A stretch of DNA of 64,000 nt from Limnoperna fortunei (lineage: Eukaryota; Mollusca; Bivalvia; Mytilida; Modiolidae): the NCBI GenBank assembly GCA_944474755.1, contig OX104119.1:84076896-84140895 (forward strand), read 5' to 3'. Under the pieces are notes generated by a model. That model was not told where the DNA came from. It ran no database searches and saw only the letters and a list, made by a program, of their open reading frames with translations. Position numbers and translations under genes: made by a program. This document shows positions 32,573-45,200 of this stretch, piece after piece; position 1 is the stretch's first letter, and every line of letters starts with the position of its first letter.

Positions 32573-34564
32573 GAGTATTAGTATGAGGTTATTAGGAAGG
32601 GAAGGAGAATATAGCCTTACCTACTGACATGAGTATTAGTATGAGGTTATTAGGAAGGGAAGGAAATATAGTCCTGCCTACTGACATGAGTATTAGTATG
32701 AGGTTATTAGTTGGGGAAGGAGAATATAGTCTTACCTACTGACATGAGTATTAGTATGATGTTATTAGGAAGGGAAGTAGAATATAGCCTTACCTAATGA
32801 CATGAGTATTAGTATGAGGTTATTAGGAAGGGAAGGAGAATATAGCCTTACCTACTGACATGAGTATTAGTATGAGGTTATTAGGAAGGAAAGGAGAATA
32901 TAGCCCTACCTACTAACATGAGTATTAGTATGATGTTATTAGGAAGGGAAGGAGAATATAGTCTTACCTACTGACATGAGTATTAGTATGAGGTTATTAG
33001 TTGGCGACGGAGAATATAGCCCTACCTACTGACATAAGTATTAGTATGAGGTTATTAGGAAGGGAAGGAGAATATAACCTTACCTACTGACATGAGTATT
33101 AGTATGATGTTATTAGTTGGCGACGGAGAATATAGCCTTACCTACTGACATGAGTATTAGTATGATGTTATTAGGTAGGGACAGAGAATATAGTCTTACC
33201 TACTGACGTGAGTATTAGTATGATGTTATTAGGTAGGGACGGAGAATATAGTCTTACCTACTGACATGAGTATTAGTATGATCTTATTAGGAAGGGAAGG
33301 AGAATATAGTCCTACCTACTGACATGAGTATTAGTATGATGTTATTAGGAAGGGAAGGAGAATATAGCCTTACCTACTGACATGAGTATTAGTATGAGGT
33401 TATTAGGAAGGGAAGGAGAATATAGCCTTACCTACTTACATGAGTATTAGTATGAGGTTATTAGGAAGGGAAGGAGAATATAGCTTTACCTACTGACATG
33501 AGTATTAGTATGAGATTATTAGTTGGGGAAGGAGAATATAGTCTTACCTACTGACATAAGTATTAGTATGATGTTATTAGGAAGGGAAGGAGAATATAGC
33601 CTTACCTACTGACATGAGTATTAGTATGAGGTTATTAGGAAGGGAAGGAGAATATAGCCTTACCTACTGACATGAGCATTAGTATGAGATTATTAGTTGG
33701 GGAAGGAGAATATAGTCTTACCTACTGACATAAGTATTAGTATGATGTTATTAGGAAGGGAAGGAGAATATAGCCTTACCTACTGACATGAGTATTAGTA
33801 TGAGGTTATTAGGAAGGGAAGGAAATATAGTCCTGCCTACTGACATGAGTATTAGTATGAGGTTATTAGTTGGGGAAGGAGAATATAGTCTTACCTACTG
33901 ACATGAGTATTAGTATGATGTTATTAGGAAGGGAAGTAGAATGTAGCCTTACCTAATGACATGAGTATTAGTATGAGGTTATTAGGAAGGGAAGGAGAAT
34001 ATAGCCTTACCTACTGACATGAGTATTAGTATGAGGTTATTAGGAAGGAAAGGAGAATATAGCCCTACCTACTAACATGAGTATTAGTATGATGTTATTA
34101 GGAAGGGAAGGAGAATATAGTCTTACCTACTGACATGAGTATTAGTATGAGGTTATTAGTTGGCGACGGAGAATATAGCCCTACCTACTGACATAAGTAT
34201 TAGTATGAGGTTATTAGGAAGGGAAGGAGAATATAACCTTACCTACTGACATGAGTATTAGTATGATGTTATTAGTTGGCGATGGAGAATATAGCCTTAC
34301 CTACTGACATGAGTATTAGTATGATGTTATTAGTTGGCGATGGAGAATATAGCCTTACCTACTGACATGAGTATTAGTATGAGGTTATTAGTTGGCGATG
34401 GAGAATATAGCCTTACCTACTGACATGAGTATTAGTATGATGTTATTAGTTGGCGATGGAGAATATAGCCTTACCTACTGACATGAGTATTCGTATAATG
34501 TTATTAGGAAGGGACGGAGAATTTAGTCTTACCTACTGACATGAGTATTAGTGTGATGTTATTA
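32573..34564 (+). repeat. 58-bp satellite array 3 (~34 copies, + orientation)
   Basis: Begins head-to-head with array 2: CATACTAATACTC (32550-32562), ten bases, then GAGTATTAGTATG (32573-32585). Many units carry the GGAAGGGAAGGAG and TTGGCGACGG variants. A block of roughly 500 bp near 32610-33120 reappears about 1159 bp later with the same ordered variants. Confidence 0.95.
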
Positions 34565-37252
34565 AGCTTTTATTAAGCAATTCCCTCAACACAAATGTTG
34601 TCCAATGTAGATGTAAATGCACTTGAATAACCAGAAGATAGAAATCATAAACACAACAAAATACACAAACAAAGCAAACAATGGAGCGCTTAAAAGACAT
34701 TTAAAATTTGAGCTCCACAAAAAGGATTGATAAGGAAGACTTAAATGACAAGAATGTTCATACAGGTTAGAATTCCAATTGGATTATCTCGTTGTACGTA
34801 ATGCAAACCTTCATTCAATCAATCAATCTACTAAACGAATTATTTTCTATAAAAATGATTCAGCGATGCTTTATTTGAAAAATTTGTCAACGATATAGCC
34901 ATTTCTGTCCACTGCTGTGCATAGTGGTGAAGAAAAAAATTATGTACGCTAGAACAAAAGTCATAAAACAAAAATGATTTGTTGATTGTATGCTATTAGT
35001 TTTTCCCCTATTGCACTTAGTTTAATATTATGGCACCCAAAGTTTTAATAGGACAAAAATCAGGAGTACTTGGTGAAAATGTTTGACAATCGATGGAAAG
35101 ATTGGTTATCCTTTTCTATTTAGTTCGGAGTCGGGAGCTGCTTGTCCAAAACCAGAAATTAACATGCAACCTGAGTGTTTACACCCAATCTTCAACATTA
35201 CTGAATACTCTTCATCCATTAAGCGAGGTTATATTGATATATGGTTCAATATTGAAACAATTTTTTTCATCAAGTATACACGAAGGTAATAACAAAATAC
35301 CGAACACCAAGGAAACTGTCAAAAACACAATCCACAAATCAAAGTTCAAGAAACTAGCAAACTTAAGAACCAACAACTTTAAAATAAAATAACTACAGCA
35401 ATGATCTTACTTGGTACAAGCATATCAAAAATATGCCGTGTTTTACCAGGCTTTTTGGCTTTTCAGGAATGGTTAAGAATTATAAATATTACTCTAGAGT
35501 TAGCAAGAGGGTTCCTGACTACACGTTTATTGATATATATTTTATATTTTACTTAATATTACAACTTGAAACAAATAATCTGTCACAGTATTATAGCACG
35601 GTTAAAAGCTGCACGTAGGTTATGCGCAACAGACGTTTGTCAGCTATTTTATATTATTAATCTAAGTAAAGTCATTTCATTGTATCGGGTATTAAAATGA
35701 CCAGGTTATTTAGCAAAGAAATTTTCAATTTGTATTGGTCTAGAATCTAATGTTTCTTTCCTCTAAATTAGTGTCACCAAGCACCTCAATAATACTCTTT
35801 ATTGACTTATTCATATGTTTCTATGCATTTAGGATGTTTGTTTTTTCTTAATTTATTTGTTTTTGCGTTTGGTTCATAATTAACCCATCTGTATTAGTAT
35901 AAACATATTTATTTCAATAATAACATACACCCTAACAAGGTAAGATGTAACACAAATAAAAAAAATATATAACTCTAATGTATATCAACTTGGACCATCC
36001 GTTTTCAGTGATATTTAAGTGTAAATCAATTCAAGACGTTACCTATTTAAGTTAGAGTGGAGGTCAACTGAGAGACACTGAAACTTTAAACTACTAAACC
36101 TAAGGCATCATAAAAACGGTGGATCTAAGCAAGTGCACGTTGACCTAACATACTTGTAGGCAGATAAGATCTTTGTACATTCACATTCACAAAGAGAAGG
36201 CTTGACTCTATCCAATAATGCAAAAAATCCTTGTTTAAAGAGCTGATTAATCATGTTTGGTTTAAAGTAGAATTCACATTGAACATACACAATTGTAGTG
36301 ACAGTTAACAATATTTTATATTACAACCTACCCACAAAGCTACAAATTAGATTAGAGGTTAGGTGTGTCCCTTGTTCAACCTTTGTTCAATCTTACAATT
36401 GGTAATGCGATGTTCTAAGCTGACTATTAAGAAAAACACGTGTTTGTTGCATAATGTTGCCTTTATTATATAGCCGTCACCAATACATATCGTTAGAGGC
36501 GATACATCTCAAATACTAATATTTTGTTAAGTAATATTCCTAGATTTCACTTTTTCCTTGACATGACAATGAGAAAATCAACAGGTGTCACAATGTTTGA
36601 GCCAGGTTTTATTATCGTCATGTTTTTTTAAAGTTTATGATGTAAAAGTATCGGTTTGGCCCGCTGAAGCATTTAATTTGCGTGTGTTCAGCTATGAGCC
36701 TACAGGTTTTACATGGGAGAAAACTAAAATATAGATAAAAACTTCTACCGTGCTGTGTCATCTAACTTAAAGAAAAATAAACCAAAATATATTTGGTTTA
36801 AACTGCAGCTGGTGTTATCGAGGGATAGAAAAATTCAGTACAGTCAGGTGTTTAAGACAACTCGGAACAAATCAATGGTCATTTGTGACACAGATATTCC
36901 GCAACAATCAATTAAGTCATGGCGCCGATCGTAACATTTTCTATGCAATGACCTTAATCTTGCCACTGTGAATTCCTGGTTAAGTTACTTTTTATCTACG
37001 AAGAAAATCAGGATAGACTAGTAACCTGTGACTTACTGCTCACATAGTACATCCCGCTACTCGCATAATTGAATTAACTAAATCGATAACAGGAAGCAGA
37101 TATGCAACAGACCTGAAATCAGTACTCGCAATATAGGACCACATGGTAAGGTCACATTTCAAGTGATTATGATAGGTAGTTGCTTAGAAAACTGTTGCGG
37201 ACGGAAGGACGAGACAAAGGTAAACCAATATATAGCTATTGAGTACGTAATG
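34565..37252. other. No gene recognised; one small Penelope-like 3'-UTR fragment
   Basis: AT-rich. Short open frames at 35083-35392 and 36108-36311 have no recognisable domain. About 36528-36602 (CCTAGATTTCACTTTTTCCT, TGACAATGAGAAAATCAACA) resembles the 3' region of the Penelope-like fragment at 46480-46520. Confidence 0.5.
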
Positions 37253-37368
37253 AATAGATAGATTTCAGTCACGTGATTTTAGCCGTCCTCAATACTGACC
37301 ATCCGCCATATTGGAGGTGACGCTATCTTCCGTGTTTACAAACAGATCTCAAAGATTTTAATGCTTAA

Positions 37369-39830
37369 ATGGCCTATAAGAGTGACAAACATCAACAAAC
37401 TTATCGGGACACTTTAGATGCCACCTCAAAACAAAGATATGACGACAAAATCGGATTATTTGAGAAACAAGACCCATACACCCATCGATGGACACAGGAT
37501 GTTGACAAGTGGGCCAGTGTAACGTACCCAGACATAGTTAATTATTTATTTTTTCCACGAGTGCTTATACTATGGACGAACTAGTCATAATATGAATGTA
37601 AGCGCAACCTAAATGCGAGCATCGCACATTGTTCATGTCGTTACTTCAGAGCCCCCTAACAGAGCCTCTACATTCCATTGATGACGTGATGTCTTATCTA
37701 ATGTGTCGGTGACGTCACAAAACTACAGCGTTTCAGATTGAAAAAAAAATTGTCTGGCATTAAAGATAAACACTTTAATTTCATCGATGTCAAAAAAATT
37801 TTTGTCTACTTTTATATTTTTTCATTCGTCTACAATATTTTCTTCTGATAGCTCAGCTACCATCTGAAATGGATTTGTTCATATGGATCACGTGACTTTT
37901 TTTTACACACACGCATGTAACCGTATAGCTCGCATCTGCGATGCTCGCTATAATGGACTTGAAGCGTATAATCAGTTTGTTAGTGGCTGGGCTAGAGATG
38001 TCAAAGTCTGCGAGATTTCTGGTTTATATGTACACACAGCCAGGGTAGGTTCAAAATGTTCTTTAATATTTTCTACAATTTTTTCTACATTCAGTCAATC
38101 ACGATGCAGCATTTATTAATATTTTTATTTCAAAATTTCGTACGATTGCACAATGCATTTCATGTATGTTATATATTTTGTTCTGTAAATACTACATTTA
38201 CAATGTTTTGTTTACACTGCTCCAAAGCAGAATTTAGTGTACAAATCAAAGTCAAAGCTTTATGTTGCATGCAGTATGAAGTAAAATATGTTTTAATAGA
38301 GGCTATTATATGTTGACAGATAAAATATTATGTGTTCACATATTTCGTATTTATATTTCAGGTGATGCATTCACAGAGACTGAGTGAAACACCTCTTACT
38401 CCATGGGCAATTATTCAGAAGGATGGTAAAATCTTGGCTTGTCATTGCAACTGTATGGCAGGATTAGCTGAAGCTTGTACACATTTGGCAGCCATGTAAT
38501 TTTCGATCGAGGCAACAGTAAAAGTAAGAGAAGCAGGTACTGTGACCGATTCAAAAGCCTATTTGTTGCTAGCTTCTGTTAAAGTTGTCGACTACTCTAA
38601 AATAGAAGATATCGACTTTACTTCAGCAAAAGCAAAAAAATGGAACTTGACCAACAATTTTTGGACACACCTGTACCAAAGAAAGGATTAAGTCAGTTAA
38701 AGCCAGTTAATAAACCGACAGATTCTGAACTTTCTGCTTATTTTTGCATCAGTTAGGCTTGACCGGGGCTCAGTCTGCTGTGTTGAGCATTAAGGAAAAT
38801 TTCCAACAACCATTTATCCCGAAAGTGCTAAAGAAAAAATTCCATAAATTACTGTCTGAACTGTTTAATGAGGAGCTAATTGATGCATGTTTTAGTGAAA
38901 TACTGGCATATTGTAAAAATGTGGATGTGTCGGTTTCAAAAGAGGAATCAAAAAGTGTTGAGTTAGCCACAATGAGTCAGTCTGAAACAAAACTGTGGAA
39001 TCAGTTCAGAAGCGGTCTCAAAACATCATCAAGGATCTATGATGTATGCTGTATGCCATAGCAGCCCTGCACAACCATCAGAAAGCCTCATTAAAGATAT
39101 ATGCAACCCAGAAGTATATAAAAAAATTGTATCCGCGGCTACAAATTGGGGATGTTCTCAGGAGAAAGACGCAAGAGAAATTTATTCTGAAGCACTAAGG
39201 ACAATGCATGAAAATTTTGCTGTAGAGGATGCTGGATTTACAATACATCCTGAATATCCATTGTTCGGTGCATCCCCAGATGCATTTGTTTTGTGCGATT
39301 GTTCTGGACAAGGAGTTCTTAAAGTGTCCCTATTGTATAAGGTCGTCAACATTGGACAATTATACTGGATCCAAGTCTTGCCTGGAAGACACTGACCACG
39401 GGAAAAGATTGAAGCGTGTGCACACTTACTTTTATCAAGTGCAGACTCAGATTAAACTTTGTGAAAGGGAGTTTGCAGACTTTGTAGTATGGACCTCAGA
39501 AGAAATTCATATAGAGAGACTTATGGGAAGACATTATAAGCAGGGCTGCTAACTTCCACAACATGGCAATAATGCCTGAACTTGTGAGCCGCTTTTTGTC
39601 TCGACTAAATATACCAGTTTTGACACCAAGTACACTAAGTGATAATACTTATAATAGTCAAAGTAACGGTAGCAGTGATGTTTTCTGCCATTGTCAACAA
39701 GGAGAAACTGACACAATGGTTGCCTGTGACAACCAGAATTGCAAGTACCAATGGTTTCCTCTCTAATGTTTAGGCTTGAGGACAAATGACCTGCCAAGGG
39801 AAAATGATATTGCCAAGACTGCAGTAGACT
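37369..39830 (+). pseudogene. ISL2EU accessory protein: SWIM zinc finger, YqaJ-like nuclease and PHD finger (broken)
   Basis: Start MAYKSDKHQQTYRDTL at 37369, running to YPDIVNYL, where a frameshift in a T-run (about 37545-37553) and a MITE insertion (37592-37949) interrupt it. It resumes with GLEAYNQFVSGWARDV. An intron at 38045-38361 (G|GTAGGT...TTTCAG) leads to the SWIM finger (ILACHCNCMAG...EACTHLAAM, C-x-C-x8-C-x-H), which is followed by an in-frame TAA. Later segments in shifting frames hold the YqaJ core (FGASPDAFVLCDCSGQGVL, 39259-39320) and FYQVQTQIKLCEREFADFVV. The PHD finger (VFCHCQQGETDTMVACDNQN, then CKYQWFPL) ends near 39830 in another frame; its usual WFH histidine is proline. 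YqaJ domains are lambda-exonuclease-fold nucleases; the role in transposition is unproven. Confidence 0.8.
37592..37949. mobile_element. MITE inserted in the ISL2EU YqaJ gene
   Basis: Flanked by direct ATAAT repeats (37587-37591 and 37950-37954). The interior interrupts the reading frame between YPDIVNYL and GLEAYNQFVSGW. Its left ~70 bp match the reverse complement of 5635-5730 upstream of EEF1B2. GCGAGCATCGC near the left end (37614) and GCGATGCTCGC at the right end are inverted. Family unknown. Confidence 0.6.
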
Positions 39831-40102
39831 TGATGAATGTAAACCTAAACGACGTTGTAAAAGAAAGAAAATTGTGTAAAATATTCATATTATGTTGCCA
39901 TTTATATATTACTTGTACATTTTTATTAACATTATTTAAAATTGTTATGATATTTGTTTTGATTTTATATTGTTTTGATGACTAGTAAAATATACGAGAT
40001 ACGTTTATTTTTTTGTGTGAACATGTTAAAGAGACAACAAACATTTGTTTTTAAACAAAACATCTTTTTAATCAAATGGCACAAAAGACTTGCACATGTT
40101 CG

Positions 40103-41784
40103 TCAATGCACAGCAAACTGTATCAATTTTATCAATGGTTGGGGTTGATCCAAAGGCCAAGTATCTTGTAATATTATGTATTTGTTGCGGACAAGTCCAA
40201 TCACACGTTCAACATGTATCCGTACATGTGCTAGTTTTCTAGTCTTCTCAATGTCGACTGCAGATAATTGTGATTTCCCTTTCGTAAAAGCAGGAATTAT
40301 CACCTCTGAACTTGCTTGTGCAACACTTTCAACAATGTCAAATCCCCTGTCTGCTAAAACAACATCTCCATATTATAGTTTTTCAAGAAATCCACTGTCA
40401 TTAGTGACAAATTTGTCACACGCACGACCACTATAACCTTTACTTATATATGATATTGCACCTTGGGGAGATATACCAATTAAATATTTCACAGTATTGT
40501 GGTGTTTATATGATGACCAGGTCTGAGCACGGGCAACAAGATTTGATGGCCGCTCAATAAAGATTTCAAAGCAGTCAACTATCACAGCAATTTTAAGTCC
40601 AAAATACTTTCTAAACTCCATCGGCATAGTTAAACGTCTCTCCTCTTGAAATGGCCAATAAATTAGGGGTTGCAGCTTCACAAATATTACATTAAGACTG
40701 TTCAGAAATGCCTTAGACACAGTTCCTTGTGATACTTTAAATTGGTCTGCTAAATATTGCACTGAAAGATTGAGTTTTAACCTCATAAGCACAAGAATTA
40801 CCTTATGAAATTTGGATAAAGCACTATTAGCTGACTAAGTTAAATCTGGCTCAATAAAATTGAATAATGTCATCAAAACAACAAATGATGGGAATCCTGT
40901 ATAAAGTCTTACTTTTTCGTCATCATTCTTGAAAGTTTCTTCAGAAATATGGGTTTTTGCGACAATTTCCTTTAATGTCATATTTTCCACAGTAAGTCTA
41001 TTAAGCTCGGACTCCATGGCTTTAAGAGTCGAACAACCTAAATCAGTCCAAATAGCTCGAGTTGTTTTTGTTTCGCAAGCTGAGACTTTTTCTTCTTCAA
41101 AACTACAGGTTTTACAATCATCTTCAGGCTCATCTGCTTCAAGCTTACTGTCTGTTTCTGTATTGTCCTGTATGATATTAAATAAAAATATCTATGACTG
41201 GCTGGCTTCGACAGTTTTCGTTTTCTGTTGTCGTCCTTTTAGTCTGTTCTCCCTATCAGGAGTAAGAGTTGGTTCTGTGTTGCATTTCTGGTGTCCGAGA
41301 TTTAAGGTTGGTGTCCAGTCAGTGGCTCCTTCTGGGTACAGAGATGATGGTTTCCCTGAAAAGAAAAGCAAAGATATTTACAACTATAAAAAAGACTGTG
41401 TTGTGCATCAGCACATCTGACATACAGGTAAAAGTAAAGGGATGCAAAAGACATACAGATTTTTCTCACGTTACTTTTGTCATTTTTTGTAAATGTAAAA
41501 TGTCCGGTATAAATAGAAATATACGTAAAAATGCCCCAATGATAATTATATATAATTTCATACTTACCATTCACAAAATGATCCGAACAGACTCGTATAA
41601 ACGGGTATGATGCTGGTTGCAGATCTGATCGGCTGATTATTGAAATCCACAGCCTCCTCCTTTCTTCTGATAACTCCTGTTTTTTTTCTCCTTGGTTTGT
41701 GATGACGCCAGGTAAACGAAAGAAGGAAACTTTGTCCTTCCCACCTGTACGCTTACATCCAATGATCGCACAATAATTCACCAT
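40103..41784 (-). pseudogene. ISL2EU THAP-DDE transposase (broken)
   Basis: Start MVNYCAIIGCKRTGG at 41784: N-terminal THAP zinc finger (C2CH, with FFRLPGV, RRRLWISIISR and RVCSDHFVNG). An intron at 41356-41567 (G|GTAAGT...TTTTCAG) then gives GKPSSLYPEGATDWTPTLNL, as in THAP transposases, but a TAG follows at 41192-41194. A middle segment at 41017-40835 has a short coiled coil (MESELNRLTVENMTLKEIV). The DDE domain (40792-40103) has a DNA-binding HTH (YLADQFKVSQGTVSKAF), the first Asp (IVDCFEIFIERP), an in-frame TAA at about 40374, the second Asp (VVLADRGFD) and the Glu ([17 protein letters not shown]). It would bind the TIRs and cut the element out; it is now inactive as written. Confidence 0.85.
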
Positions 41785-42147
41785 AATTTTACGGTATTTG
41801 CATATAAAAGCCAAAGGCACTTGTTCACCTCCAAGATGGCGGATGATTAGCGTAACAACAATGCGTGACGTTACGCGAAATCTATCTATTGAGGAATGTT
41901 TTAATTTCCTTTAAATATTCAACAGTTGAGCAACATTGTCCATGTCGTATAACCTAACTTACGATATCAGCATGTGACTGATTGTTGACGTCATAATTAC
42001 AAGTATTGATGACGTTGACAAAACATGGATTCTTCCGCAAGCAACAAGTGACGACACTAAAAATTGTGAATTGCAAATATTAATGTATTACTTGTAAGAT
42101 ATTGTTTTTGTTATTTCTTTTCATAGTATTGAAATTAAAATATAAGA

Positions 42148-42291
42148 ATTGTTTTTAATTGTTGGTTAGATCATTGGATATAGACGACTTTGGGTGGGTT
42201 TACGCTGAACATAAACCGCTTCGTGGTTTATTGGCGTAAACCGACCCAAAGTCGTCTATATCCAATAAGCTAACCAGCAATTGAAAACAAT
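42148..42291. mobile_element. Palindromic MITE (foldback) of 144 bp
   Basis: Arms of ~65 bp: ATTGTTTTTAATTGTTGGTTAG and GATATAGACGACTTTGGGT... on the left; their complement (ACCCAAAGTCGTCTATATCC ... TTGAAAACAAT) on the right. The centre has its own hairpin ATAAACC-GCTTCGT-GGTTTAT. Confidence 0.8.
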
Positions 42292-45200
42292 CCTCAAATG
42301 TATTCACTATATGTAGTGCTGTTGTAATATTACCATAAAAATATGAAACATTTTTAGGAAAAAAATTAAAATCATCTTCCTTTTTGTCGTAAATTTAACC
42401 CGGATGTAGGTAAAGGTAAAGTTGGTAAAGAACAGAGAATATGTCATTGCATAATTTAACAACGGCATGAATAACTTGATAACAGGAACCCAGAATATAG
42501 TAAATATAATTTATAACTGGTCGGCCGCTCTGGTTTCCTCCGAAAAAACTTAACTTAATGATATAGCTTAACACTGTAAAGCCCATTTAAACAACAATTC
42601 ATTAACTAATATAGCATAGGAAATTCATGATATTTACATGATAAACACATATAAACATAAACTGCTTAAAATAGACATTAAATTTGTTTTTACACATTTT
42701 ATTCTTAACGAATGCGTGAATAACTGGAAAAGACCAATCGACCATTTGATTAAAAGCATTTATTAATGGCGCCAGATATTTTTTGCAAACAAGCATTTGT
42801 ATCTTCTGTTATTGCTTATTTATCATTTTAAGTATAGAAACTATTGTTTTGATTGATTTTTGGCTCTTATTGTTCGGTCGGTTTTCTCTGCTATTTTTCT
42901 TTCTGTCCAAGACACAATATATGGTATCACAATAAACAGAAATATAGTCACTTTATAAATTGTGAGTTTATGAGATTGCTAAATCATGTCTGAATATTTT
43001 GGATCACGTGATGCAAAATGAAATAGAGTTCACCGCTTGCAATACAAATGGGGTTCACGCACCACGTACAATAGTAGTTACCGGATTGAGTAGTAAATTT
43101 GAAAAACTTTAAAAGTCTAATTTTTTAGTTAGAGCATAAATACTGTCGTTTACGTAGAGAGCAGTTTTGACTAGGTATAAGACAGGCTTGAGATAGCATT
43201 TGCATATCCAAAATAAACATGAGCGATTCTTTGAATCGTTGGTTAAAATTATTTTGGCAATTTTTCTTTTTCAGATAAAAAATCGAGGTAGGTAAAAATT
43301 TGTTGTCAATTTTTCGTCTGATAATTTTTAATGCATTTTTATCTAGACCGTACTTTAAATTAATTCTTTCCAACCAAAACTGACTAAGCCTTATAGGAAA
43401 ATCCTAAGAACACAAGAGTTCGCTAAGAATGCAGTACACTCTTGCCTGTCTCGATTGAAATTCTCGTCAAAGAAGAAAGAAACAGCTAATTACACCAATT
43501 AACATATACGACAAATTGTTCTCTGCTTGTTTTGTTTTCACTTTAAAAGTTGTCAGTGTTTTTAATTTTTTGCGTAAACTACAAAACAAATTAAAACGCT
43601 TTCACATTTTCTACTGCATAGAGTGTTTAAAATAAAAGTTAATTGTCGTCAGTTTCTTTGTTTTCATAGAAAAGCAACACTGCTAATGAAAGCCTTTCGT
43701 TCTACATTAAGTTTCGGTCATATAACATGTCGTGAATGTCTTGAAAAATAAAAATCGATGAAACGGAATTCTTGCTAAACATTACCTATTTCTGTAAGAT
43801 TAGATATTCAAGTTCAACATTAAATGCATACAGAATAAAACAACCGAAGTGGCATTTCGCACACAAGAACCTATGGTAATTGAACTGGATAGGCACATAC
43901 AAAACAGAAACGCATAGGTAAAATAAATCTTATTATAAAGTTTTCTTTTAGTTTGGTATTTAGATAAGTACTAATATCAAACAACATTGTAATTCATTCA
44001 TAAATGGCTTTTTAATTACATTAATATAAACAATAAAGGATAGTGACGTACCAAACAAAATTAGCAAATTTGTTAAATTAAATGAAACAGTTTCTGTGTT
44101 GAATGTTGCAAAATACAACAGCAATTAGGTTATACATAGTAGACATAACTATAGTTAAGTAATATATTTTATTATCACCATTTCACTTTTTGTCAAAATA
44201 TCGTTTAATATATCTGCATTATGAAATGTTGCTATACACATAAGTTTAACGAAAAATTGAATGTTTGCTTAACGTACAGCCGTATTCAGAACCGAAGCAC
44301 ATTTTAACAATTCTTTTCGGGAATGGGACGGGACTGACCGAATCCTGAGGACTTTCCTTTTTATAAACAAACAAATACATGTACATTAGCTTACCATTTT
44401 TGTGTCGAATTCTGGGTGGAATTTTCTAAAATTTATTTTATTTTGAAGCTGACATTTCTCATGATTGTATTCATTTTAATATTAAGATTTATTATCACAA
44501 GTTACTAGAAATAATTGTAAAAGAAGCATACGATGTCTAGATATATTTCTGAATAAGATTACATATATATAATGTGTAAAATTGTAATCGTTTGTTTGAT
44601 AAACAAATAATTTATTTACGAAACAAACCTTCATTTTGTAATGAACATATAGTGTGTGGCAATACACGCTCCACGTCATTGTCGCACTATATGGAATATA
44701 ACACTAATAAAAATCGCTGTATATTCATATTTGATTTATTGCATGCTGACCACGTTGCAATTTCTTTTTTCTTCCAGTTCAAGTAATTATGTTATTGCAT
44801 TACTGCTCATACGCTGGATAAATTGAAGACATACTTGGCACATGTGTTTCTGCTAAAGTGGTTAATAAATATTGTAACTATGGTGCTTATCTGAAATTCA
44901 AAATGGATGAAAGAGGTCAAAATTTACATAGAATCCCTCAGCTTTTGTAATTGGCTTGTATATCAAAAATAATCTTTTCTACAAGAACAAGTCAAAATGA
45001 CTTATTGGATTATTAACATTTTGTTTAGTGTGCCCGTCCTTTGCATACTTAAACTAAATAAATGCAAGTGTATTTCAATATTTAAGTGAATGATATTAGC
45101 TGTGCAGGCACTAGAGATTTTTGTATTGAAATACTATTTTAATATATCTAAGTGCAGATATATTAGTAAAAGGTTAGATGTTTCGATACACAAGAGTTAT

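Larger units (their letters stand above)
37253..41890. mobile_element. ISL2EU-type DNA transposon, degenerate, ~4.6 kb
   Basis: Terminal inverted repeats: AATAGATAGATTTC (37253-37266) and GAAATCTATCTATT (41877-41890). A second inverted block lies further in (CCATCCGCCATATTGGAGG near 37309; CCTCCAAGATGGCGGATG near 41829). With a 2-bp AT target duplication the TIR would start AGATAGATTTC. It carries two convergent genes: a SWIM/YqaJ/PHD protein on + and a THAP-DDE transposase on -. This pair (THAP-DDE transposase plus YqaJ nuclease) is the known signature of ISL2EU elements, related to PIF/Harbinger. Both genes are broken and a ~358-bp MITE is inserted in the YqaJ gene. Confidence 0.85.

Noticed and set aside
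40929..41420. 163-aa plus-strand frame in the ISL2EU element
   Set aside because: Antisense to the THAP transposase exons; its sequence has no domain of its own.
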